Shown piece after piece: positions 1 through 6,563 of a stretch of 9,994 nt of DNA (the stretch's first letter is position 1; each line of letters begins with the position of its first letter). The notes beneath the pieces were generated by a model, which had not been told where the DNA came from, made no database searches, and saw only the letters and a program-made list of their open reading frames with translations. The translations under genes were made by a program, and so were the position numbers. Source of the stretch: Alphaproteobacteria bacterium (GTDB taxonomy: Bacteria; Pseudomonadota; Alphaproteobacteria; Micavibrionales; Micavibrionaceae); NCBI GenBank assembly GCA_016763095.1, contig JAESUK010000059.1, positions 1-9,994 on the forward strand, given 5' to 3'.

Positions 1-56
1 TCAAAAAAGTGCACTTGGTTTTAAGAAAGACCGAAGAGCATGACAATGAAGAATAA
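1..56 (+). CDS. Possible 3' end of the upstream gene (CorC/HlyC-like?), partial
   Basis: The frame beginning at base 3 reads KKVHLVLRKTEEHDNEE and stops with TAA at 54-56, overlapping the start of lnt. In many alphaproteobacteria a CorC/HlyC-type CBS-domain protein precedes lnt, and its tail is often a basic beta-strand followed by an acidic end, which this loosely resembles. Only 17 residues are visible, so the identity is inferred from gene order. A second open frame (QKSALGFKKDRRA, stop TGA at 41-43) would give an ATGA overlap with lnt and cannot be excluded. Confidence 0.25.
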   Translation, partial: KKVHLVLRKTEEHDNEE

Positions 57-1497
57 CAAGAACATATATTTTGTTTTCTTATCTGTTCTACTCGGTGGAG
101 TTGGTGCTTTATCGTTTCCTCCATATAATTTGTTTTTCTTTGGCCTTATTAGTTACGGGTCACTGTTTTTAATCTCACATTACTCCCAAAGTATTAAACA
201 AGCCCTTCTCTTAAGTTTTTTCTGGGGCATTGGTTTTCATGTTTCTGGTTTATGGTGGATTGCAGAAGCTCTTCTTGTTGATGGAAATCCATATCGTTGG
301 GCTTATCCGCTTGCGGTACTTGGGCTTCCTGCTTTATTGAGTATCTTTGTTGTTATTACAGCTCTTATATATAGGCGTATTGTGCAAAATTTGGCGATGT
401 CCGCCATGTGCTCTGCATTATTATTCGCTGTTTTGTTTTCTGGAGCTGAGTGGCTACGTGGAAATATCCTGACAGGGTTTCCGTGGAATCTCCCTGCTTA
501 TATATGGTCAGAGCAACTGGAGGTATTACAAGCATTACGCGTCTTTGGCGCATATGGTTTAAGCGCACTTACACTTATTCTCTCAATGTTACTTGGTGCT
601 CTTGTTATAGAGAGAACGAGAAAAACATTTATTGGCGTTGGTACTATTACTCTCTTGTTTGTTGTTATAACACTCCTCGGATATCAAAGACTTGAAAATG
701 CGCCAACATATGTTCCGTCTCCTGATCTGTTCATTAGGATTGTTCAACCAAACATTGCTCAATCTCAGAAATGGGATCCAGATAAATACATTGATCACCT
801 TTATCAATTCAGAGATATTTCGATATCAAACATCCCTGAAGGTGAGCAAAAGAGGGCTCTTTTAATCTTTCCTGAGACGGCACTCAACGATGTCATGATG
901 AGTACCGTTGAGGCACGCGATGCCTTAAACAATATTGTTAAAGCGTATGAGAACAAGGGTATGGAGCTGTTTATCCTGACTGGAGCACTACGTAGTCATA
1001 TTAACAATGAGAACAGGGAATATTATAACAGTGCACTTCTCTATGATAAGGAGGGGTATATCGTCGATGATTATGATAAAAGCCATCTTGTTCCATTTGG
1101 TGAGTATATTCCCTTCTCTAACATCATTAATATTGCCCCGATTGTTCAGTTTTCTGGTTTTCAATCTGGTTCGGGTGCTAAATCGTTGCATCATAAAAGC
1201 CTTCCATCTATTGCCGTGGCAATTTGTTATGAAATTATTTTTCCTAAAAAGCTGTTTAGCAAAGAGGACAAGCCAGAGCTGATCGTGACAATTACAAATG
1301 ATGCATGGTATGGAGACACCGCAGGCCCATACCAGCATTACATGATGGCGAGGTACCGTGCGATTGAAGAACAGCTCCCCGTGCTTCGGTCTGCAAACAC
1401 AGGAATTTCAGGTGGATTTGATCCTTTTGGAAGAGCTTTTCCTTCTCTAAAAATAAATGAATCTGGATATATTGATATTGTTTCCTCAGAAAATTAG
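40..1497 (+). CDS. lnt: Apolipoprotein N-acyltransferase (Lnt)
   Basis: Lnt is an inner-membrane enzyme that transfers a third acyl chain from phospholipid to the N-terminal cysteine of lipoproteins, the last step of lipoprotein maturation. The 485-residue product has a hydrophobic N-terminal half (about residues 8-215) with several membrane segments, and a periplasmic nitrilase-like domain (about 230-480). The expected catalytic triad is visible: Glu279 in FPET, Lys347 in YDKSH and Cys396 in AICYE. The conserved NDAWYGDTAGPYQH, ARYRAIE and RSANTGIS motifs follow. The ATG at 46 has a better-spaced ribosome site (GAAGAG at 33-38, 7 bases away) than the ATG at 40, so the true start may be two codons later. 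The protein ends soon after the nitrilase domain and lacks the final membrane helix typical of the family. A one-base loss in the A-run at 1490-1493 could explain this (see findings). Confidence 0.95.
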   Translation: MTMKNNKNIYFVFLSVLLGGVGALSFPPYNLFFFGLISYGSLFLISHYSQSIKQALLLSFFWGIGFHVSGLWWIAEALLVDGNPYRWAYPLAVLGLPALLSIFVVITALIYRRIVQNLAMSAMCSALLFAVLFSGAEWLRGNILTGFPWNLPAYIWSEQLEVLQALRVFGAYGLSALTLILSMLLGALVIERTRKTFIGVGTITLLFVVITLLGYQRLENAPTYVPSPDLFIRIVQPNIAQSQKWDPDKYIDHLYQFRDISISNIPEGEQKRALLIFPETALNDVMMSTVEARDALNNIVKAYENKGMELFILTGALRSHINNENREYYNSALLYDKEGYIVDDYDKSHLVPFGEYIPFSNIINIAPIVQFSGFQSGSGAKSLHHKSLPSIAVAICYEIIFPKKLFSKEDKPELIVTITNDAWYGDTAGPYQHYMMARYRAIEEQLPVLRSANTGISGGFDPFGRAFPSLKINESGYIDIVSSEN

Positions 1498-1545
1498 AGA
1501 GGACAAGTACTATACCTTCGTATGCAACCTATGGTATGTATGCCT

Positions 1546-1574
1546 TTGCTGTGACTGACCTTTAAAATAATACT
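1546..1574 (+). promoter_or_regulatory. Weak candidate promoter for the XRE regulator gene
   Basis: TTGCTG (1546-1551) is followed after 17 bases by AATACT (1569-1574), about 50 bases before the ATG of the regulator gene. Each box matches only part of the sigma70 consensus, so this is tentative. The rest of the lnt-regulator gap (1498-1623) shows no clear terminator: a short ATACC/GGTAT pairing around 1512-1536 has no T-run. Confidence 0.2.
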
Positions 1575-1623
1575 CGCATAAATTATCCTACGCGTGTATG
1601 GTTCTTACGTTAGGGCAATCATT

Positions 1624-2060
1624 ATGAAACCATTAAGATCAGTATCCAAAATTGAGTATGATGAGGCCTATACGCGTCAGTTAGATATTCATATTGGGTC
1701 ACTTATAAAACGTCTTCGTATTAAGGCTGGTATTACTCAATCTACGTTGAGTAAAGGTACGGGTGTGTCTTTGCCCCAAATTCAAAAATATGAAAACGCA
1801 ACCAATAGAGTGAGCGCAAGTAGGCTTATTGGTTTGCCCGTACGCTAAACACGCCACCAAGTTATTTTTTTGATAGCTTTGCATCGCGCAACACCCCTCC
1901 TATGGGGCTGTCCGATAACATGCAAGAGAGCTTTAACCACGAAGAAATGGATAATGATGTTGAAAAAGAAGAGCTTTTAAAAGCTTATTTTTCTATCTCT
2001 GATCCAGTCAAAAGAAGATGGCATCTAAAGCATCTAAAGCAAGATTCTATATCAGAATAA
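1624..2060 (+). pseudogene. XRE-family helix-turn-helix regulator, frameshifted
   Basis: From the ATG at 1624 the frame encodes an XRE/Cro-C1-type DNA-binding domain: IGSLIKRLRIKAGITQ, then LSKGTGVSLPQIQKYE as the recognition part. It stops at TAA 1846-1848 after 74 residues. The -1 frame continues the family sequence without a gap: YWFARTLNTPPSYFFDSF, then an acidic linker, then LLKAYFSISDPVKRRWHL, ending at TAA 2058-2060. Joined after Leu68 the protein would be 145 residues, a normal length for the small regulator found between lnt and metK in alphaproteobacteria. The shift must lie between the -1-frame TAG at 1821-1823 and the TAA at 1846-1848. The truncated form would lose the last helix of the DNA-binding domain and the whole C-terminal part. 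I see no classic slippery heptamer, so this is either a broken gene or a sequencing error. A GTG at 1594 would add ten unlikely residues. The target of this regulator is not known from sequence. Confidence 0.8.
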
Positions 2061-2085
2061 ACACGGTTTTTATCAAAAATTATAG

Positions 2086-2159
2086 GGTGTGTCCGCTTAC
2101 TAGAACACCTCTCTTGAAATGATAAGGAATAACGCGTACCCTTTTGAAAATTACACACC
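2086..2159 (+). promoter_or_regulatory. metK leader with two alternative pairings
   Basis: GGTGTGT (2086-2092) can pair perfectly with ACACACC (2153-2159). Alternatively GGTGT (2086-2090) can pair with ACACC (2105-2109) in a hairpin with a 14-base loop. The two pairings share the left arm and exclude one another. The second right arm lies 13 bases before the metK ribosome site. A switch-like role is possible, but such short matches can occur by chance. No T-run follows either hairpin. Confidence 0.2.
2114..2142 (+). promoter_or_regulatory. Weak candidate metK promoter
   Basis: TTGAAA (2114-2119) is a good -35 match. After 17 bases comes TACCCT (2137-2142), a poor -10. If used, transcription would start near 2149 and the leader would exclude the left arm of the pairing at 2086-2092. 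Without it, metK would depend on transcription from the regulator gene. Confidence 0.2.
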
Positions 2160-2183
2160 ACTATTCTATTTCAGGAAAACATC

Positions 2184-3365
2184 ATGTTAAAAAATTCAAG
2201 CGACTATATGTTCACAAGTGAATCCGTTTCCGAGGGACACCCAGATAAAATTTGTGATCGTATCTCTGATGCTATCCTAGATAACTTTATTACACATGAT
2301 TCAGAAGCTCGGGTGGCGTGTGAAACCGCTGTGACAACTGATTTTGTTTGCTTGCTTGGGGAAATCCGTTGCCGTGAAAAAATATCAAATGATGTTATTA
2401 AAGATATTACACGCCAATGTATAAAAGATATTGGTTATGATCAGCCAGGGTTTAGCTGGAAGGATGTAAATATTGATGTTCGTCTTCATGCTCAATCTGT
2501 TGATATTGCCCAAGGTGTTGATTCTGGGTCAGGAACAGATGTAGAGGAAGGTGCGGGAGATCAGGGAATTATGTTTGGTTATGCCTGTAAAGAGACCCCT
2601 ACTTTGATGCCTGCGCCGATATATTATTCTCATGCAATATTGAAATCTCTTTCTGATGCTCGTCGCTCAGGTGCTATTCCTGAGCTTGAACCAGATGCCA
2701 AGTCACAAGTGACGCTTCTATATAGAGATGGAAAGCCTGTTGGCGCGCAATCAATTGTTGTTTCAACACAGCATATTGAAAACACAACGCAAGATTATAT
2801 ACGTGATATTGTGGATACACATGTTCGTAAGGTGCTTCCAGAGGGGTGGATGTGTCCAGAGAAAGAGTTTTATGTGAACCCTACTGGGCGTTTTGTTATT
2901 GGAGGCCCTGTTGGGGATGCTGGTTTAACAGGGCGTAAGATCATTGTTGATACATATGGTGGGTCTGCTCCACATGGTGGAGGTGCGTTTTCTGGTAAAG
3001 ACCCAACAAAAGTTGATCGCTCGGCTGCCTATGCGGCACGCTACGTTGCTAAGAATATTGTCGCAGCGGGATATGCTGATAAATGTACTATTCAGGTTTC
3101 TTATGCAATTGGGATTTCCAAGCCTATCTCTTTATATGTGAACACGCATGGCACAGGAACGGTTCCAGAGAGCAAGATTAGTGATGCTATTTCTAAGGTT
3201 ATTGATCTTAGCCCACGAGGTATTCGTGAACATCTTAAGCTTAATCGCCCTATTTATGCACGGACATCTGCTTATGGGCATTTTGGGCGCGAACCAGAAG
3301 CGGATGGCGGCTTTTCATGGGAAAAGCTCGATCTCGTTGAAAAACTTCAAAAAGAGATTGGCTAA
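2184..3365 (+). CDS. metK: S-adenosylmethionine synthetase (MetK)
   Basis: MetK is a cytosolic enzyme that makes S-adenosylmethionine from methionine and ATP, with release of phosphate and pyrophosphate. At 393 residues it has the normal family length and is intact. Visible motifs are the N-terminal TSESVSEGHPDKICD with the catalytic histidine in GHPDK (18-22), the methionine/ATP loop GAGDQGIMFGYA (123-134), and the glycine-rich GGGAFSGKDPTKVDRS (265-280) that binds the phosphates and metal. The start is set by AGGAAA at 2173-2178, about 7 bases before the ATG. It lies between the broken XRE gene and trmB, whose product uses SAM, so a functional link is likely. No known SAM riboswitch class could be recognised in its leader. 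Confidence 0.98.
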   Translation: MLKNSSDYMFTSESVSEGHPDKICDRISDAILDNFITHDSEARVACETAVTTDFVCLLGEIRCREKISNDVIKDITRQCIKDIGYDQPGFSWKDVNIDVRLHAQSVDIAQGVDSGSGTDVEEGAGDQGIMFGYACKETPTLMPAPIYYSHAILKSLSDARRSGAIPELEPDAKSQVTLLYRDGKPVGAQSIVVSTQHIENTTQDYIRDIVDTHVRKVLPEGWMCPEKEFYVNPTGRFVIGGPVGDAGLTGRKIIVDTYGGSAPHGGGAFSGKDPTKVDRSAAYAARYVAKNIVAAGYADKCTIQVSYAIGISKPISLYVNTHGTGTVPESKISDAISKVIDLSPRGIREHLKLNRPIYARTSAYGHFGREPEADGGFSWEKLDLVEKLQKEIG

Positions 3366-3394
3366 TTATCTTTTCTATATTATAGCCTGTGTCC

Positions 3395-4087
3395 ATGACA
3401 AAGGAACGTATTAGAAAAGTATATGGTCGTCGCCAAGGTCGCCCCTTAAGGGGGGATCGGCAAGAAGCACTGGATGTTATTTATCCGAAGCTTGAATTAA
3501 CGACGGCACAGCTTAAACAAGATTCGTCTCTGAATCCCCGTACACTTTTTGACAATGTTGGTCGCATTGAGTTTGAAATTGGTTTTGGGAATGGTGAGTT
3601 CTTACGGAACAACATGCTTAATCATCCAGATACAGGCTTTATTGGTGCAGAGCCTTTTGTTAATGGTGTTTCATCCTTTCTTAAAAGTATAAAGGATGAT
3701 GGACATGACAACATTAGGGTTTTCATGGATGATGCAATCATCATTGCAAAAAGCCTTCAAGATAACTCTGTTGATGGTATGTATGTTCTTAACCCTGATC
3801 CATGGCACAAAAGCCGTCATCATAAACGCCGCATGATCTGCCAAGCTAATTTGGATGTCTTTTCGCGTATATTAAAGTCTGGGGCTACGTTTATCATGAC
3901 AACGGATGTAGACGAGCTGGCAGAATGGATGTGTACGCAAGCAAGCCATCACCCAGATTTTGAATGGATGGCGGAAAGTGCGGATGATTGGCGCAAGATG
4001 CCTAAAAATTGGTATCAAACACGTTATGAATTAAAAGGTAAGGAAGCAGGACGTACACAGAGCTATCTTATCTTCAAAAGAAAATAA
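3395..4087 (+). CDS. trmB: tRNA (guanine-N7-)-methyltransferase (TrmB)
   Basis: TrmB uses SAM to methylate N7 of guanine 46 in the variable loop of tRNA. From the ATG at 3395 the product is 230 residues, close to the family norm. The basic start KVYGRRQGRPLR is typical of alphaproteobacterial members. The SAM-binding motif is EIGFGNGEFL (61-70), the catalytic/tRNA segment is NPDPWHKSRHHKRR (133-146), and the C-terminal TRYELKGKEAGR (209-220) carries the conserved T-x-x-E. A GTG two codons earlier (3389) is an alternative start; neither has a clear ribosome site. The gene begins 29 bases after metK with no terminator between, so the two are probably co-transcribed. Confidence 0.96.
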   Translation: MTKERIRKVYGRRQGRPLRGDRQEALDVIYPKLELTTAQLKQDSSLNPRTLFDNVGRIEFEIGFGNGEFLRNNMLNHPDTGFIGAEPFVNGVSSFLKSIKDDGHDNIRVFMDDAIIIAKSLQDNSVDGMYVLNPDPWHKSRHHKRRMICQANLDVFSRILKSGATFIMTTDVDELAEWMCTQASHHPDFEWMAESADDWRKMPKNWYQTRYELKGKEAGRTQSYLIFKRK

Positions 4088-4090
4088 TAC

Positions 4091-4119
4091 TTGCATTCTT
4101 TAGCTTTGCTAGATATAAA
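4091..4119 (+). promoter_or_regulatory. Sigma70-type promoter of the rimP-nusA operon
   Basis: TTGCAT (4091-4096), preceded by AC as often in alphaproteobacterial -35 boxes, is followed after exactly 17 bases by TATAAA (4114-4119). Transcription would start around 4126, about 80 bases before the rimP ATG and upstream of the terminator at 4147-4175. This is the best promoter match in the window, and it sits in the only large gap between trmB and the rimP operon. Confidence 0.6.
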
Positions 4120-4146
4120 ACCCTTACATTATTACTCTTTTATTAG

Positions 4147-4175
4147 GGTGGGCTCGAAAGAGACCCGCCTTTTTT
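4147..4175 (+). terminator. Intrinsic terminator / attenuator before rimP
   Basis: The arms GGTGGG-CTC (4147-4155) and GAG-A-CCCGCC (4160-4169) form a nine-pair stem with one G-U pair and one bulged A. They are closed by a GAAA tetraloop (4156-4159) and followed by six T (4170-4175). This is a strong rho-independent terminator. It lies after the promoter at 4091-4119 and only 31 bases before rimP, so it can act both as the end of the metK-trmB transcript and as an attenuator for the nusA operon. Confidence 0.85.
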
Positions 4176-4206
4176 GTTAAAATTTTCAGGACTTACAGAA
4201 ACACAA

Positions 4207-4722
4207 ATGAACGAAACACAACTAGAAAAGAATATTGCTGAAGCGATTTCACCCGTTATTGAAGAAACTGGTCATAGATTGGTGTGTGTTGATATGGGGC
4301 AAGAAGGTAGTATGCCTTTGCTTCGTGTTATGTGTGAAGATCCTAAAACAAGACGTATTAACGTTGATGCTTGTGCAAATATTAGCCGTGAGATTTCTGC
4401 AATATTGGATGTTGAGGATTTTGTTCCTTATCACTATCGCTTGGAAGTTAGCTCCCCAGGTATTGATCGCCCATTGATGGCGGCTGCCGAGTTTTTAGAA
4501 TTTATAGGTCACGATGTTCGTCTTGGTTTTGCAATGCCAATGGAAAATGGACAAAAGAAGATTCGCGGAAATATTACATCCGTTGAAGAAAATGTTATTA
4601 CAATTGAATCAGATGGAAAAGCATTTGAGATCGATTATGAAAGAATTTCGAAAGCTAAGCTGGTCCTTACAGATGAGCTTATTAAAGAAACGGCAAAATT
4701 GTTTGAAGTTTCAGTAAAATAA
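4207..4722 (+). CDS. rimP: Ribosome maturation factor RimP
   Basis: RimP binds the 30S subunit and helps its late assembly. From the ATG at 4207 the product is 171 residues, the usual size. The N-terminal domain (about 1-90) starts with the typical ISPVIEETGHRLVCVDM and ends in the family signature VSSPGIDRPL (81-90). The C-terminal SH3-like domain covers about 95-170, with GNITSVEENVITIES as its core strands. An earlier TTG at 4174 would lie inside the T-run of the terminator, so the ATG at 4207 is preferred although its ribosome site is weak. It is the first gene of the operon with nusA, 41 bases downstream. Confidence 0.95.
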   Translation: MNETQLEKNIAEAISPVIEETGHRLVCVDMGQEGSMPLLRVMCEDPKTRRINVDACANISREISAILDVEDFVPYHYRLEVSSPGIDRPLMAAAEFLEFIGHDVRLGFAMPMENGQKKIRGNITSVEENVITIESDGKAFEIDYERISKAKLVLTDELIKETAKLFEVSVK

Positions 4723-4763
4723 GAGTAGAAATTTAACCCAAGAATAAATGTAAAGAGGATAAT

Positions 4764-6344
4764 ATGGAGCTTTTACAGGTCGCAGATGCCGTCGCAAGAG
4801 AGAAAAACATTGATCAAGAAGTTGTGATCGAAGCTTTGGAAGAAGCGATTCAAAAAGCTGGGCGCTCTAAATATGGGCATGACCATGATATTCGCGCGAC
4901 AATTGATCGTAGTAGCGGTGTTCTTGAGTTGAAACGTTACCAAACAGTAACGGAAGAAGAAGAAATTGAGAATGAATCAGCACAGATCACTTTGAAGCAA
5001 GCACAGCGTATTAAGCCTGGTGCTGAAATGGGCGAAGTTTTGGTTGATGAACTTCCTCCCCTTGATTATGGACGTATTGCTGCGCAGACAGCCCGCCAAG
5101 TCATTCTACAAAAAGTGCGTGAAGCTGAGCGTGAAAAACAATATGAAGAATTCAAAGACCGTTCGGGTGAAATGATATCTGGTATCGTTAAACGTGTTGA
5201 ATTTGGTAACGTTACCGTTGACCTTGGTAAAGCAGAAGGAGTTATTCGTCGTGATGAGTGTATTCCTCGCGAAAACCTTAGAAATGGCGACCGCGTTCGT
5301 GCGTATATCTATGATGTACGTCGTGAACTTCGTGGACCTCAAATATTCTTGTCACGTTCTCATCCACAATTTATGGCTGAACTGTTTAAACAAGAAGTTC
5401 CTGAAATTTATGAAGGCGTAATTGAAATTAGAAGCGTTGCACGTGACCCAGGAAGCCGTGCGAAAATTACAGTATATTCACGTGACAGTGGTATTGACCC
5501 AGTTGGAGCGTGTGTTGGTATGCGTGGATCTCGTGTTCAAGCTGTTGTTGGAGAGCTACAAGGTGAGAAGATTGATATTATTAACTGGACTGAGGACTTC
5601 CCTAGCTTAGTTATTAATGCGCTTTCACCTGCGCAAGTTGCTCGTGTGGTTGTAAACGAAGATGAAAAACGAATTGATGTTGCTGTTCCTGAAGATCAGC
5701 TCAGCTTAGCAATTGGTCGTAGAGGGCAAAATGTTCGCCTCGCGTCTATTCTTCTTGGTTGGGACATTGATATTATGACTGAGGCTGAAGAATCTGAGCG
5801 TCGTGCAAAAGAATTTGCATCACGTACATCTATCTTCATGGAAGGTTTGGATGTTGATGATGTGATTGCTCACTTACTCGTGGCTGAAGGCTTTACATCT
5901 ATTGAAGAGATTATTGAGACACCGACTGATGAGCTTGCTCAAATTGAAGGATTCTCTGAAGAGGTCGCGACGGAACTTCAAAGTCGTGCTAAAAGCTTCT
6001 TGGAGATGAAAGCAAAAGAATTGAAGGACAAGCAGACAGAACTTGGTATTTCTGATGATCTTATCGAATTGTCACTTGTTCCATCTTCACTTGCTATCAA
6101 GCTTGGTGAGAACGGTATTAAGACCCGCGATGATTTGGCTGATTTGGCAGCGGATGAGCTTGTAGAGCTTCTCGGTGCAGATCAGATGAACTCTAAAGAT
6201 GCAAATGACATTATTATGAATGCTCGTGAACATTGGTTTGCTAAGGAAGACGCAGCCGCGGCGGCCGCAGAAGAAACAGCGACAGAAGAATCTAAAGAAG
6301 GTGCAGAAGATGCGCCGACTGATGCGCCTTCTGATCCAGCTTAA
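4764..6344 (+). CDS. nusA: Transcription elongation/termination factor NusA
   Basis: NusA binds RNA polymerase and nascent RNA to control pausing, intrinsic termination and antitermination. The 526-residue protein has the complete layout: an RNA-polymerase-binding N-terminal domain (about 1-130, starting ELLQVADAVAREK), an S1 domain (about 135-200), KH1 with GMRGSRV (252-258), KH2 with GRRGQNV (318-324), and two C-terminal helix-hairpin-helix (AR) repeats at about 355-415 and 430-495. The end is a disordered acidic tail with a run of six alanines encoded by an unusually GC-rich patch near 6250-6270. The ribosome site AGAGGA (4754-4759) supports the ATG at 4764. NusA stimulates pausing and hairpin-dependent termination, so the terminator before rimP could provide feedback on this operon (inference). 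Confidence 0.98.
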   Translation: MELLQVADAVAREKNIDQEVVIEALEEAIQKAGRSKYGHDHDIRATIDRSSGVLELKRYQTVTEEEEIENESAQITLKQAQRIKPGAEMGEVLVDELPPLDYGRIAAQTARQVILQKVREAEREKQYEEFKDRSGEMISGIVKRVEFGNVTVDLGKAEGVIRRDECIPRENLRNGDRVRAYIYDVRRELRGPQIFLSRSHPQFMAELFKQEVPEIYEGVIEIRSVARDPGSRAKITVYSRDSGIDPVGACVGMRGSRVQAVVGELQGEKIDIINWTEDFPSLVINALSPAQVARVVVNEDEKRIDVAVPEDQLSLAIGRRGQNVRLASILLGWDIDIMTEAEESERRAKEFASRTSIFMEGLDVDDVIAHLLVAEGFTSIEEIIETPTDELAQIEGFSEEVATELQSRAKSFLEMKAKELKDKQTELGISDDLIELSLVPSSLAIKLGENGIKTRDDLADLAADELVELLGADQMNSKDANDIIMNAREHWFAKEDAAAAAAEETATEESKEGAEDAPTDAPSDPA

Positions 6345-6371
6345 AAAGGTGAAACAGGAAAAGGGAAATCT

Positions 6372-6563
6372 ATGGGTTTGCTTGCAATATGCAACATATT
6401 TAAATGCCTCATTCGTTTCGTTAGAGAGAACACACTCTTTCTAACATCCCTTTTCTGCGCCCTACTTTTCATTACTAATTCTATTATGTACGCTCTGAGT
6501 TATACTCTGGGCGTGCTTCACTTTATTACGACAGGCTTTACAAGAAAGATTACCCATGACTGA
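6372..6563 (+). CDS. Hypothetical small hydrophobic protein between nusA and infB
   Basis: This is a 63-residue reading frame I do not recognise. It starts at an ATG with a good ribosome site (AAGGG at 6361-6365, 6 bases away), 27 bases after nusA, and its stop overlaps the infB start by 8 bases, as co-translated genes often do. The product has a short N-terminal part with Cys7 and Cys12 and a basic stretch (KCLIRFVR). A long hydrophobic region of about 35 residues (about 21-55) could form one or two membrane helices, and the end is basic. It sits where ylxR (DUF448) normally lies, but I see no YlxR nucleic-acid-binding core; the short match LIRFV to YlxR proteins may be chance. It also spans a strong hairpin at 6488-6516, so the region may instead be an untranslated spacer. 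Confidence 0.3.
   Translation: MGLLAICNIFKCLIRFVRENTLFLTSLFCALLFITNSIMYALSYTLGVLHFITTGFTRKITHD
6488..6516 (+). promoter_or_regulatory. Strong RNA hairpin upstream of infB
   Basis: An outer stem pairs GTACGCTC (6488-6495) with GGGCGTGC (6509-6516), eight pairs including two G-U. A U-U mismatch follows, then an inner stem GAGT/ACTC (6497-6500 with 6504-6507) and a three-base loop. It is not followed by a T-run, so it is unlikely to be a simple intrinsic terminator. It ends 39 bases before the infB ATG and could be an RNase III processing site, a pause site or a control element for infB translation. Its role is inference. Confidence 0.45.

Noticed and set aside
1822..1848. Programmed -1 ribosomal frameshift in the XRE gene
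   Set aside because: No codon pair in the overlap fits the X-XXY-YYZ slippery pattern and no clear downstream pseudoknot is evident; a mutation or sequencing error is simpler.
2085..2110. End of an insertion sequence, because of the short inverted pair near 2086 and 2105
   Set aside because: There is no transposase frame, no second matching end and no target duplication in the window.
2061..2183. SAM riboswitch upstream of metK
   Set aside because: I could not match the conserved sequence or layout of SAM-I, SAM-II or SAM-V; only short complementary segments are present.
3360..3387. Terminator after metK (GGCTA/TAGCC pairing)
   Set aside because: Only five pairs, a long AT-rich loop and no T-run; metK and trmB are more likely co-transcribed.
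6250..6272. GC-rich palindromic patch with a NotI-type site near the end of nusA
   Set aside because: It is explained by a run of alanine codons in the disordered NusA tail; such low-complexity tails are common in the class.
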